IMG/VR virus record: IMGVR_UViG_3300049218_000513
Location: 1 to 40,205 of that record
Length of the DNA: 40,205 bases
Source of the DNA: a virus
Strand: one strand, 5' to 3'
Below the pieces are notes generated by a model. The model made no database searches. It had not been told where the DNA came from and worked only from the letters and a program-made list of their open reading frames with translations. The position numbers and the translations under genes were made by a program. Of the stretch, positions 15,436 to 23,904 are shown piece by piece. Position 1 is the stretch's first letter. Each line of letters starts with the position of its first letter.

Positions 15436-16934
15436 GCGGCCAACGCGACGCCGGCGGGCGGCATCCAGCCGGCATGCCAGACGCTGTTGAGCTGGGCCAG
15501 CTGCGACGCGCGGGTGCCGTCACGATAGAACCGCTGCGCGAGCACGGCCGCCGGCAACGCGGCGTTCAGGCTGTAATCCACCAGCGACGGCAACGCCTGC
15601 GCCCGCTGATAGCTGTCATTGGCGGCCAGCATCATCATGCCCCGCCAGGCCATCGCCAGATCGTCCTGATGCGCGGCCGAGGCCGTCTCCAGCTGCGTCT
15701 CGATCAGCGTCTGCAGCTGCTCGCCCGCGGCCTCGGCAGCCTGTTTGTCAACCCAATCGATCGAGGCGTAAACCTGCGCCACAGCGCATGTAAAGCAGCC
15801 CTGCACCAGCGCCTGCGTGGCCGCCACGGTGGCGGCCGCCGCGGCTTGGTTCTGCGGCAGGGTGATCATAGCCGGCACAGTACCCGCGGCAACCGCCGAA
15901 GCGATCGTCGGCGCCGTCCAGGCGGCGAGGGCGGCCAGGCCAAGCGACGGATCGACGGGCGGCGGCGGCACCAGCGGCGTTCCGGCCACCGGATCGTCCG
16001 TTGCCGTCGTCTGGACCGCCTGCGCCGTCGCGAGGGCCGTGCTGACGGCCGCCGCGTTGACGGCGGCGGTCGCCACCAGGCTCGACGGCAGGCCGCCCAC
16101 CAGCACGCTGCTGGTCGCCTGCGCGGTCAGCGCGGCGATCGCCGAGGCGGCCAGCGCCTGCGCCACCGCCGGATTGGCCGAGGCCGTCTGTGCCACCACC
16201 AGCGCGGCCGCCGAGCTGGCGAGATTCGCGACCGCGGTCGCCGTCGCGGCCGTATCCTCCGGGTCGCCGCCGAGCGAGCCCGCCATCTGCACCACGGAGG
16301 AGAGCAGGGACGGCGGCAGGCCCAGCGAGCCCAAAAATGTGCCGCCGAAGGATTCCAGCTGCGTCGTGACCAGCGCGCCCAGGATCGCGGGATTGGAGGC
16401 GATCAGCGTCGCGTAGCTATACACCCTCTTCGCGATCGTCAGCGCCGAGGCAATGCCCGCCAGCAGCGCCGAGGCGGTGTCCGTGCCGCTGATCGGGCTC
16501 GGCTGTTGGCCATCCTCCCAAAATTCCAGGTCGAATTGCGCGATACCCGCCGGCGCGATCTGCTCACGCATGCGCATAAGCGCCGGCTTGACCTGGATAT
16601 TGCCGAGATAGGGGTGCACGAGCGTGCCCGTGCTGCCGTCTCCCCGCACCGCCTGACGCAGGGCATCACGCTGCGCCATGTAGTCGTCGCCGAGCACGAA
16701 GGCGCGGACGCGATAGACGCCGCCCTTGCGTCCCAGATCCTCGGCCGAGGGCGTGTCGCGGCCCGGAAACTCGTGCAGCACGCCGCGGCGGCCGCTGTTT
16801 TCCTCGTGGCTCTCGACATTGAAAGGCACGCCGCGGAATGACGCGGGCAGTAGCTGCCTGAGCCAGGTCGGCGAGCCGATGGTGCCCTGGGAGGAGGGCG
16901 CGATCGACGCGAGCGTGCCGAGAATCCCGCTCAA
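15432..16934 (-). CDS. Mu gpN (gp43)-like DNA circularization / baseplate protein
   Basis: 500 residues. The N-terminal DNA_circ_N domain is clear: WLRQLLPASFRGVPFNVESH, HEFPGRDTPSAEDLGRKGGVYRVRAF and GTLVHPYLGNIQVKP. The middle (about 160-370) is very Ala-rich and helical, longer and more repetitive than usual. The C-terminus (FYRDGTRASQLAQLNSVWHAGWMPPAGV) is the conserved family end. In Mu this protein links tail tip to baseplate. Both ends overlap neighbours by four bases. Confidence 0.88.
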   Translation of the reverse strand: MSGILGTLASIAPSSQGTIGSPTWLRQLLPASFRGVPFNVESHEENSGRRGVLHEFPGRDTPSAEDLGRKGGVYRVRAFVLGDDYMAQRDALRQAVRGDGSTGTLVHPYLGNIQVKPALMRMREQIAPAGIAQFDLEFWEDGQQPSPISGTDTASALLAGIASALTIAKRVYSYATLIASNPAILGALVTTQLESFGGTFLGSLGLPPSLLSSVVQMAGSLGGDPEDTAATATAVANLASSAAALVVAQTASANPAVAQALAASAIAALTAQATSSVLVGGLPSSLVATAAVNAAAVSTALATAQAVQTTATDDPVAGTPLVPPPPVDPSLGLAALAAWTAPTIASAVAAGTVPAMITLPQNQAAAAATVAATQALVQGCFTCAVAQVYASIDWVDKQAAEAAGEQLQTLIETQLETASAAHQDDLAMAWRGMMMLAANDSYQRAQALPSLVDYSLNAALPAAVLAQRFYRDGTRASQLAQLNSVWHAGWMPPAGVALAA

Positions 16935-19105
16935 TTCGGGCCTGCGACCATCAGATTATAGCCCACATCGGCTTGATAATTGCCCACATCACCGGTGGTC
17001 GTGGTGGTGATGCTCACATTCGGCGGCACATTCTCAAAAACGACGTGATGGGTGACCGTGCCGCTATTTCCCACCGGCGGCGCTGGAGCGCCCGTCCAGG
17101 GGACCTGCGGAAGCGGCGCCCACCGGCCGAAACCGCTGCTGCGGCCGTCCGGGAGGTCGAAGGCGGATGGCGCGCCGGGCGCCGATGCCGCCGGCGCTGC
17201 GGCCGCGCCGTCTGGAATGCCGAGGAAATGCTCCATCTGCTTGAAAACGGCCCATTCCTTGGCCGGAGCAGCCCCGCCCTCGACCCGCGCCTGGCCGGGC
17301 GAGCTCAGCGCGTCGAGCTGCTTGATCTCCGCCGGCGTAGGAGATTGCCCGGCCTGCAAGTGAAACGACTGGAGCAGCTTCTGCTGCGCCGGGTTGAGAT
17401 CGACTTTCGAGCCCTGCGACGCCACATCGTAGGTCGCGAAGGCCGTTGCCACCAGGCGGCCCGTCAGGCTCCCCTTGAATTTGTCGTCATACGCCTCCTC
17501 GGCCGCGGCCGCGGTGTTCCACGCCGCCGAAAGCCCCTTGCCGACGAGAACCGTGAGGTCTTTCGTGAGACCAATCAATTCCTTGAGGTCGCGGATCATC
17601 TGCGCGAAGGGGCCAATGAGCTTGATCCCGAGCAGCCCCAGCAGCGCCGCTTGCCATCCGATCGTGTCGTCGACCAGAGCGTTCACATCATATGCCGCGC
17701 TGGCGATCCAATGCTCAAAGTGGGAAGCATCTTTCAGAGCTTCTCCCCAAGGCATCGCCTTCAGGGCGTCTCCCAGGTCCTTCACGCCGTGCGCCACGTC
17801 GAGGCTAATCCAATCTTTGTTGACCGCCATCCACTGGGTGAAATCATCGAGCAGCGGCGTCATCACCGGCGCCAGGTCGGCACTCAGCCGGGTCATGAAG
17901 GATTGGCTGACATACTCTGCCTGCTTCCAGCTGTCGTTGAACTGCTGCAGGTGATCGCGATCGACATCCGTCAAGGCAGGACCAAGCTTGTCGGCTTCGT
18001 TCGTCAGGTCCTTCATGCCGTCACGCCCCATGATCAGCAGCGGCAGCAGATCCTTACCCGCGCGGCCGAAGAGCGTGGTCGCAAGGTAAAGCCGCATCTG
18101 CGGATCGGTCGTGTTCTTGATCGCTTCTGCTACCTGCGGAAGGATCTGGGAAAGCGGCTCCATGTGATGATGGGCGTCCTCGATCGAGATACCCATCTTG
18201 TGGAACATCTCCGCCGCCAGCTTGTTCTTCCCGCTGGCAGCCTCCTCCATCGTCACGCCGAGCTTGGCGAGCGACCGATCCATCGTGTCGACCGGCACAT
18301 CCGTCATCTTGGCCGCGTAGTGAAAGGCCTCCAGCTGATCGACCGTCGTCCCGAGCTGCTTGCTCATGGCAGCAAGAGCGGCCTGCTCCTCGACGGTATC
18401 GTGGATCATGTCCATGATTCCCTCGGCGGACCCGAACGCTGCGAACGCGCCGAGCATCGGCAGCATCTCGCCAAGCGACTCGCCCGACTCGCCGATCGTC
18501 TCGCGCAGTTCGCCGAACCGGTCGTGCAGGATTTCGATGTGCTCGCTCAGCCCGGTCCAGCCATGCCCACGGCGTTCCCGGCCTTCGTGCTCCCCGCCTT
18601 CGTGTTCCTCGCCTTCTTTGCGCCCCTTGCTCTTCGGTGCTTCCTCCGAACCGCCTTCCTCATGCTCGGCGGTCGCCTCGTTGTAGCGTTTCAGCGCCAG
18701 GTAGTCGGCCATTGAGACCATGCCGTCGTCGCGCCCCGGCAGATGGGCAGCCATAGCCGCGTCAATACCCTGCTGCCGCATCGCGAAATGATCGGCCGGA
18801 TTGATAAGCATCGTATTCTCGGCGTCCGCGCTGATCGCGGCTTGCACGGCATGGAGCCGCTCCATCTCCGTCTTCACCGCGGCAGCGGTCAGGCCCATTC
18901 TGCGCAGCTCGGCCTCGGCCGACACGAAATGCTGCGCCATATTGTCGTCTTCGTCGACTTCCTTGAGGTGCTCGAGTTCCTTTTCGACCTGCGCGGCGGT
19001 GAAACCGAGCTTCTCGAACGCGCGCTCGACGCTGGCCATAGCACCCGCAGTTTGATCCTCGGCGGTGATGACCGCCTTGAATTTTGCGTTGCTATCGTCA
19101 GCCAT
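16931..19105 (-). CDS. Tail tape measure protein
   Basis: 724 residues from the ATG at 19105, preceded by GGAG 7 bases upstream and overlapping the frameshift-extended chaperone stop; an upstream in-frame ATG at 19144 is less likely. The N-terminus (KFKAVITAEDQTAGAMASVERAFEKLGF) matches tape-measure starts. A charged helical region (about 155-185, rich in E, H, G, K, R) is followed by hydrophobic segments (LGEMLPMLGAFAAFGSAEGI, WQAALLGLLGIKLIGPFAQMI). The protein sets tail length and is injected with DNA. Its length predicts a moderate tail of roughly 100 nm if 1.5 angstrom per residue applies (inference). Confidence 0.9.
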   Translation of the reverse strand: MADDSNAKFKAVITAEDQTAGAMASVERAFEKLGFTAAQVEKELEHLKEVDEDDNMAQHFVSAEAELRRMGLTAAAVKTEMERLHAVQAAISADAENTMLINPADHFAMRQQGIDAAMAAHLPGRDDGMVSMADYLALKRYNEATAEHEEGGSEEAPKSKGRKEGEEHEGGEHEGRERRGHGWTGLSEHIEILHDRFGELRETIGESGESLGEMLPMLGAFAAFGSAEGIMDMIHDTVEEQAALAAMSKQLGTTVDQLEAFHYAAKMTDVPVDTMDRSLAKLGVTMEEAASGKNKLAAEMFHKMGISIEDAHHHMEPLSQILPQVAEAIKNTTDPQMRLYLATTLFGRAGKDLLPLLIMGRDGMKDLTNEADKLGPALTDVDRDHLQQFNDSWKQAEYVSQSFMTRLSADLAPVMTPLLDDFTQWMAVNKDWISLDVAHGVKDLGDALKAMPWGEALKDASHFEHWIASAAYDVNALVDDTIGWQAALLGLLGIKLIGPFAQMIRDLKELIGLTKDLTVLVGKGLSAAWNTAAAAEEAYDDKFKGSLTGRLVATAFATYDVASQGSKVDLNPAQQKLLQSFHLQAGQSPTPAEIKQLDALSSPGQARVEGGAAPAKEWAVFKQMEHFLGIPDGAAAAPAASAPGAPSAFDLPDGRSSGFGRWAPLPQVPWTGAPAPPVGNSGTVTHHVVFENVPPNVSITTTTTGDVGNYQADVGYNLMVAGPN

Positions 19106-19621
19106 TCGCTCTCCGATCTGAAATCCGCCGAGCCTGCTCCGCATGGAGCAGCAGCTCGGGGATCGTCAGCTCCATGATGTAAGGAAGAGAACCCCAGAAA
19201 GCGCCGAGGTCGAAGTAGAGATCGAGGATCTCGGCTACGTCGAAGTCTCTTGGAACGGCATCGCGATTGTCCCCGGAGCCTTCGGCGCCGCCGCCTGGGG
19301 ATGCGCCGGAGGCGCGTCCCCTTCCGCTCCTGCCTTCTCGGGCGTCGGCGCGAAAAAACCCAGCACGGCGCCCATCACGTCCATCCAGTCACGGGCGCTG
19401 ATCGTATCGGCACTGCTCGGCGGGATATTGCCGAGCCTGACGATGTAGGCATGGACAGCCGCAGCATCCACGACCATCGACGACGTGTCGCCCTTCCGGG
19501 TGAAGGTGCGCGGCAAACCGCAGGCCGCGATGTCTTTGCCGCGCGGTTCCTGCAATGTCAGTTGCGCGACAGTCTGTCCATGCGCCTGGATCGGGTCCGC
19601 CAGAGGGACGGTCGTGCTCAT
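19098..19621 (-). CDS. Frameshift-extended tail assembly chaperone (gpGT-type, gp41-gp42 fusion)
   Basis: Predicted 174-residue product made by a -1 shift at the T_TTT_TTC site (19352-19358). The first 90 residues equal the gp41-like protein. The next 84 residues are read in the -1 frame without a stop, ending at TGA 19098-19100. The extension begins with a Gly/Arg-rich linker and then has a protein-like helical domain (DVAEILDLYFDLGAFWG, then ELTIPELLLHAEQARRI). The TGA lies within the first codons of the tape-measure gene. This G/GT arrangement upstream of the tape measure is conserved in long-tailed phages. I checked frame continuity by hand. Confidence 0.8.
19235..19621 (-). CDS. Mu gp41-like tail assembly chaperone (gpG-type)
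   Basis: 128 residues. It begins MSTTVPLADPIQAHGQTVAQLTLQEPRGKDI and has the family pattern of Mu gp41/FluMu tail chaperones, including a core AARDWMDVMGAVLGFF-like helix. The C-terminus is a Pro/Ala-rich tail. The chaperone coats the tape measure during tube assembly. Its start overlaps the stop of the tube gene by ATGA. A slippery heptamer in codons 88-90 produces a longer form. Confidence 0.85.
   Translation of the reverse strand: MSTTVPLADPIQAHGQTVAQLTLQEPRGKDIAACGLPRTFTRKGDTSSMVVDAAAVHAYIVRLGNIPPSSADTISARDWMDVMGAVLGFFAPTPEKAGAEGDAPPAHPQAAAPKAPGTIAMPFQETST
19352..19358 (-). promoter_or_regulatory. Programmed -1 frameshift site T_TTT_TTC
   Basis: On the minus strand the frame-0 codons are GGT TTT TTC, which gives the canonical X_XXY_YYZ heptamer T_TTT_TTC. 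Re-pairing one base back keeps perfect or near-perfect codon-anticodon matches. The -1 frame then stays open for 84 codons to the tape-measure start. I did not identify a convincing downstream pseudoknot by eye, though the following sequence is GC-rich. Confidence 0.8.
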
Positions 19622-19995
19622 GAGCCAGTGATCTCCGTAATGCCGCCCGGACAGTATAAGCAGATCGGCGACTTACCCGTTTCGGTATCGAGTTCCGTGT
19701 CATCACCCCAGAAGGCGTTGTTCCCGACATACGTCTTGCCATTCACCAACTCGGCGGTGACCGTGCTGTTGGTGATGTTCTGCAGCGCCTGCAGGCTGAG
19801 GCCGCCATAGTCGGAGATGTCGCCCTTCATATAGGGCGTCACGAACTTCTGGGTTGCGCCGAGCGGGCCAGACTGGCCTTCCACCGGCTTCCTCTGGATT
19901 GTGTTCGGCTGGATCTTCCAGTTGCCCTGCAGCCGATACTGCACGCCGTCGATCGCCATATAGAGCGTGCCGGCGATTGCCTTTGCCGAAGCCAT
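19618..19995 (-). CDS. Tail tube protein (Mu gp40/M-like)
   Basis: 125 residues, usual size for the Tail_tube family. Features are AGTLYMAIDGVQYRLQGNW at the start, PNTIQRKPVEGQSG, GATQKFVTPYMKGDISD, and LNITNSTVTAELVNGKTYV-like beta strands. It forms the inner tube of the contractile tail, under the sheath encoded just upstream. The stop overlaps the start of the chaperone gene (ATGA). Confidence 0.92.
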   Translation of the reverse strand: MASAKAIAGTLYMAIDGVQYRLQGNWKIQPNTIQRKPVEGQSGPLGATQKFVTPYMKGDISDYGGLSLQALQNITNSTVTAELVNGKTYVGNNAFWGDDTELDTETGKSPICLYCPGGITEITGS

Positions 19996-20032
19996 CTCAT
20001 GCGTTCCTTATTCTTTGAGGACTGCGGATCGG

Positions 20033-21550
20033 TTACGCGGCCGCGCTCGTCTGGCCTGTCACGAACTGGAACTGGTTGAGAATGGCGGTGTTGTAGAGGC
20101 CATAGACCAGATCGGGGGCGAACAGGATGTCGATGCGGCCAGGGTTCTGCTGGTTGATCTGCACGATGCTGTTGGCGAGCATATCCTGCACGTTCTGATA
20201 GAGCCCTTTGCTGACTCCAAGCTGGTAGCTGCCCGCGAGCAGGGCCTTGACGCCGCTCGGCGTGAATCCTTTCACACCCGGCGGAATCGCGGTTCCCTCC
20301 GCGAAAATCAGGCCATTCGCCAGTTTCGGACCGAGGTCGCCGGCGACGATGCGGTTGCCCGCCATGATGCCATAGAGCGTCGGCGCGTCCAGATAGCTCT
20401 GGTCGGGCTGACCGAACTGGTTGTCCTGATAGGTCGTCACCATGCGTTGCAGGTAGACACCGCCGGCCTGGTCGTAGCTGAGCGTCGCGCAGCCCGTGCT
20501 CAGCAGCGCCTGCTGCATCGGCTCGGTGAAGCGACTGCTGGCCGCCGGCGCCAGCACGCCCTGCACCTGGATCCCTTGCAGCCCCGCATTCGGTTGGTTC
20601 CTGATGGCGGGCGCCGCGGCGCCCATGCAGGCCGCGCCCATCTCCCAAGCCGGTGTCGGGCACGGGTCGATACCGATCAAGGTGGTGTGGGCATCGTTCA
20701 TCGCCCCCGTTATCGCCGCGAGGCTCGCTTCCGAACCCACCAGGGCGGTCCACACATGACCGTAGATCTGCCGCAGCGGACCCCATCGGCCCGTGCTGAA
20801 ATTCATCATCCCCGTCAGGGCAGCTGTCTGGGCGGCCCCGGAGTAGGGCGAGAAAATAAAATCATAGGGAACCGACCCGAGCGCCGCCGCGACGCCGGTG
20901 AGATCGGGGTCCTGGGTTCCGGTCGCCCCGAATGAAATTCCAAGCGACACTCCGGACGGGAGCGATTCGCCCCCGAGAGTTCCGTAATAGGCGACACGGA
21001 TATCGATCGTGCTTCCGGTCGCCCCTTTCCATTTGCAAGTCAGGGTGACAGTACCGGTGGCGGCGGCGGCCGTGACGGGCAGATCGGGCGCGGCATTGAT
21101 CGCCGCCGCGATATTGGTCGCGATCGTTGCCGACGCATCGCCGGTATTGACGGCAACAGGGACGTTCTGACCCGCGATATAGAGCGGGATCGTTCCGGCG
21201 AGCACGCTGGCCGCGGAAATGATCACGGTATAGGTCGCCGCCACGCCGCCGCTCGCATCCGCCAGCGGCAGGCACCACACGTAGCCCAGCGTGTCGTTCA
21301 GCAGATACTTTTCGACCGCGCGCGCCAGGATGGAGCCGCGACCGAACAGGCTGCGCGCCATCGCGGTCGAGAAGACGCAGACCGGCACTTCCGGCTGTGC
21401 CACAAGGCTCTGGCCGATGAGCAGCCCGACCTGCGTCTGCACGTCGAAATTGGCCTGGCTGTTGCTCATCTCGAGTGAGAGCATAGGCACCAGCAGGTTG
21501 CTCGGCGTGTAGACGAACGGCACCGATCCCGCGGCGGCTGTCCCAGACAT
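20033..21550 (-). CDS. Contractile tail sheath protein (Mu gpL-like)
   Basis: 505 residues, the typical length for Mu-type sheath subunits. The N-terminal part has GSVPFVYTPSNLLVPMLSLEMSNSQA; the core includes FSTAMARSLFGRGSILARAV, GTIPLYIAGQNVPVAV and FIFSPYSGAAQTAALTGMM; the C-terminal part has GCATLSYDQAGGVYLQRMVTTYQ and PGRIDILFAPDLVYGLYNTAILNQFQF. These are conserved strands of phage sheath proteins. Contraction of this layer drives the tube through the host envelope. Confidence 0.93.
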   Translation of the reverse strand: MSGTAAAGSVPFVYTPSNLLVPMLSLEMSNSQANFDVQTQVGLLIGQSLVAQPEVPVCVFSTAMARSLFGRGSILARAVEKYLLNDTLGYVWCLPLADASGGVAATYTVIISAASVLAGTIPLYIAGQNVPVAVNTGDASATIATNIAAAINAAPDLPVTAAAATGTVTLTCKWKGATGSTIDIRVAYYGTLGGESLPSGVSLGISFGATGTQDPDLTGVAAALGSVPYDFIFSPYSGAAQTAALTGMMNFSTGRWGPLRQIYGHVWTALVGSEASLAAITGAMNDAHTTLIGIDPCPTPAWEMGAACMGAAAPAIRNQPNAGLQGIQVQGVLAPAASSRFTEPMQQALLSTGCATLSYDQAGGVYLQRMVTTYQDNQFGQPDQSYLDAPTLYGIMAGNRIVAGDLGPKLANGLIFAEGTAIPPGVKGFTPSGVKALLAGSYQLGVSKGLYQNVQDMLANSIVQINQQNPGRIDILFAPDLVYGLYNTAILNQFQFVTGQTSAAA

Positions 21551-21559
21551 GATGCGCTC

Positions 21560-22210
21560 CTAACTCTGAAACGGAATGGTGAAGCTGGATTCGGCACGCC
21601 CGTCGGGCCCGCGCGTGCGGGGCGACGGCGTCGGCGTGTTGTTGAAACCGGCATCGAGATCGTCGGTGAAGGCGCCCGTGGGGCTGGCCACGTTGATGAT
21701 GTCCTCGGTGACCGTCACCTGCGACAGCGGCACGCCGCCGCGCTGGCGATACTCGGCCGTCGTCTGCAGACCGATCAGGTGTACGCCACGGCCGATGATC
21801 CGGTCGCCGCTCTGCTCCGTCGTCAGCACCGCCGTCCGTGTCTCGATCGAGGCGACGCGCTCGATGCGCAGGTGGCCGCACTCATCCTTCATCGACCGGA
21901 AGGCCGGATCGCAGAGCAGCGCGTCCAGGATCGGATCCATCAGCGCATCGAGATCGATGCCGCATTGCGCCTCATCTACGGACGCCGTCCTGCCTTCGAC
22001 CACCAGCATCTGGATCGTCTTGAGCAGCGGCTGTCCGGCCGTTCCCATTGCCTCGCCACGGCATTCCGGCGTGTAGACCAGCAGGATCGGCAGCTCCGGG
22101 TTCGTCACCGGCGCCGCCCGCGTCGGATAGACGCGTGATCCCGCCGCCGTGTTCGCGGCAATGAGCAGCTGCACCGCGACCGTGCGCAGCTGCGTCGCGA
22201 AGGATGTCAT
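21560..22210 (-). CDS. Tail terminator / completion-like protein
   Basis: 216 residues. It begins MTSFATQLRTVAVQLLIAANTAAGSRVYP and has the segment NPELPILLVYTPECRG, a pattern shared with phage tail terminators (lambda gpU, Mu gp37 type). The gene sits between the head-tail connector genes and the sheath, where the terminator is expected. The C-terminal extension (about 160-216) contains DDLDAGFNNTPTPSPRTRG and is of unknown role. Function is inferred from pattern and position. Confidence 0.6.
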   Translation of the reverse strand: MTSFATQLRTVAVQLLIAANTAAGSRVYPTRAAPVTNPELPILLVYTPECRGEAMGTAGQPLLKTIQMLVVEGRTASVDEAQCGIDLDALMDPILDALLCDPAFRSMKDECGHLRIERVASIETRTAVLTTEQSGDRIIGRGVHLIGLQTTAEYRQRGGVPLSQVTVTEDIINVASPTGAFTDDLDAGFNNTPTPSPRTRGPDGRAESSFTIPFQS

Positions 22211-22216
22211 GACGCC

Positions 22217-22588
22217 CTATAGGCTGGTGACGAGCAGGCTGATCTTCACGTTGCCGCCGCTGTCCGGGCCTTCGGCAACCGCGATCTTCCAGGTCTCGCC
22301 CTCGACGATCACCGTGGCCACCCCGTTATTGAGGGCCGACACCGAAATGCCGGCCGAGGTCAGCTGCTCCATGCTCATGCCGAGCTGCGGCTTGGCGACG
22401 ATTGACATGGCGTTTGTATTAGGGTCGTCGCGCAGCTCGCGCAGGGCGCGCTCCCAGATGCCGAGCAGCGGCGTCACGCCGTCGCCGAGCGTCGAGATCA
22501 CCGGCTGGGTCACGTCGAGCTGGATCGACACCGGATCGCCGAAAGCAGAGACGCAGGCCTGGGTCACCAGGGAGTCGAAGTCGATCAC
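22217..22588 (-). CDS. Head-tail attachment protein (lambda gpFII-like)
   Basis: 123 residues. It begins MIDFDSLVTQACVSAFGDPVSIQ and ends in VEGETWKIAVAEGPDSGGNVKISLLV, the layout of the lambda FII head-tail joining family. FII-type proteins form the ring that receives the tail. It lies between capsid and tail genes, in the usual order. Confidence 0.65.
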   Translation of the reverse strand: MIDFDSLVTQACVSAFGDPVSIQLDVTQPVISTLGDGVTPLLGIWERALRELRDDPNTNAMSIVAKPQLGMSMEQLTSAGISVSALNNGVATVIVEGETWKIAVAEGPDSGGNVKISLLVTSL

Positions 22589-22589
22589 G

Positions 22590-22787
22590 TCAGGCGGCCG
22601 GCGCCGGCGGCGTGGTGTCGTCGTTGGTGGCGGCCGCCAGGTCCACCAGTCCGTCCCGGATCAGGCGCTCCGCCACATCCGACGGCAGCTGTATCGAGCG
22701 GCCTTCTTCAAAATGGTGGTGACCGTGGCCGTGATAGAATCTCATTCCCGGCTTCGGCGTCACGGCCGTCAGGGAGATCGCGGCCAT
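22590..22787 (-). CDS. Small protein between capsid and connector genes
   Basis: 65 residues. The short beta-type sequence RFYHGHGHHHFEEGRSIQLP is unusually His-rich, and the helix DVAERLIRDGLVDLAAA and an acidic/Pro-rich tail follow. Such small genes lie at this position in lambda-type heads and are thought to be head-completion pieces. No specific family is recognised. It starts directly after the capsid gene stop. Confidence 0.55.
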   Translation of the reverse strand: MAAISLTAVTPKPGMRFYHGHGHHHFEEGRSIQLPSDVAERLIRDGLVDLAAATNDDTTPPAPAA

Positions 22788-23888
22788 TTACGCCTCCATC
22801 CGGGCCGACCACAGAACCTCGGGGCGCGTGCAGATGTGGAGCGGATAGCTCTCCACCTCCATGCGCCACCACTTCTGCCTATCCCTATCCATGATCGGGA
22901 TGATGTAAGTCGGCTTGCCGGGTTTATTGACCCACTGCGCGGTGTCGCTCGGCGCCCAGGCGACGGTGAAGACATCGTTGGCGCCCTGCGGAAAGAACTT
23001 CACCTTGTCGGGCTGGATTGCGATCGAGGTCATATCATCGCTGCCGCGATAGTTGATCCAGTAGATGTCGCCGAAAAGCATCGGCGTCAGGATCGATGAA
23101 TTAGCCGAAAGCGGATTTGCGTCGTCGCCGCTGCCCTGAAACGCACTGCCTTTCCGCAACTCGGCCGCCTGCACCCAGTTGTAATAGGTCAACGTCACGT
23201 CAGGATGGGTGATGAGCTGATCCCAGAACGCGTCGCCCGCAAGCCCGATCACCTTGGTGCCTCCGGTAAATGCACCTTGGCTTGAACGCGACATTCCACG
23301 CACGATGCCATTGCATAGCGGGCGGAGCGCGCCGGATGTCTTTGCAGTCAGATTGAAACCAATCTCTTCCGGTTGCTGGATATTGAACTCATTGAACCAG
23401 TTAAACAGAATCGTGCCGTCGGCATCCAAGAGCTCACCCTGCACTGCGGCCAGGCGGTGCCGTTCCCACGTATATTCCAGGTTGCTCGTCAACCCCGTTG
23501 GACCACTGAGTCGGCGGGCGACCTCCGCCTGCACTTGCATCATCACGCTCTCGGTGCCGAATTCGCGCACATCCATGAGCTCCGAGGCATAGACTGTGTC
23601 GCCCGTCGCAAGCCGCGGCGCTTCGAAGTAGCGCATCTGGCGCTTCTCGGTCTCGCGTTCTGTGGGCGGCGCGCCGCGCGCGCTGGTCGGGATAATCGAA
23701 AGCCGGCCCTGGCGCTGCTCGACCGCAAGCGCCTTGGTGCGGATTGGCTTAGGCTTGAAAAGCTTGAGCGCTCCAAGTCCCTGCGGGTTGAATGGGTTGC
23801 GCTCGACCGCTTCGGTCAAGCTTACGGTTGTGAATGCGTCATTGCGGAAGACGTTGAGTATCGTCCCGCCGCCAACAGATCCAGACAT
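22788..23888 (-). CDS. Major capsid protein (lambda gpE family)
   Basis: 366 residues, near the 340-350 usual for Phage_cap_E. Characteristic stretches are NPFNPQGLGALKLFKPKPIRTKALAVEQRQG, RETEKRQMRYFEAPRLATGDTV, LEYTWERHRLAAVQGELLDADG, and a C-terminal domain including MDRDRQKWWRMEVESYPLHICTRPEVL. It builds the icosahedral shell with the decoration protein encoded just upstream. Confidence 0.93.
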   Translation of the reverse strand: MSGSVGGGTILNVFRNDAFTTVSLTEAVERNPFNPQGLGALKLFKPKPIRTKALAVEQRQGRLSIIPTSARGAPPTERETEKRQMRYFEAPRLATGDTVYASELMDVREFGTESVMMQVQAEVARRLSGPTGLTSNLEYTWERHRLAAVQGELLDADGTILFNWFNEFNIQQPEEIGFNLTAKTSGALRPLCNGIVRGMSRSSQGAFTGGTKVIGLAGDAFWDQLITHPDVTLTYYNWVQAAELRKGSAFQGSGDDANPLSANSSILTPMLFGDIYWINYRGSDDMTSIAIQPDKVKFFPQGANDVFTVAWAPSDTAQWVNKPGKPTYIIPIMDRDRQKWWRMEVESYPLHICTRPEVLWSARMEA

Positions 23889-23904
23889 TGCAATCTCCCC
23901 CCGT

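Noticed and set aside
15474-18715. Very long open frames on the plus strand opposite the tail genes, and similar ones at 26746-28617
   Set aside because: They are antisense to clear, well-conserved tail and portal genes, are Arg/Gly/His-rich as expected for shadows in GC-rich DNA, and have no recognisable domains.
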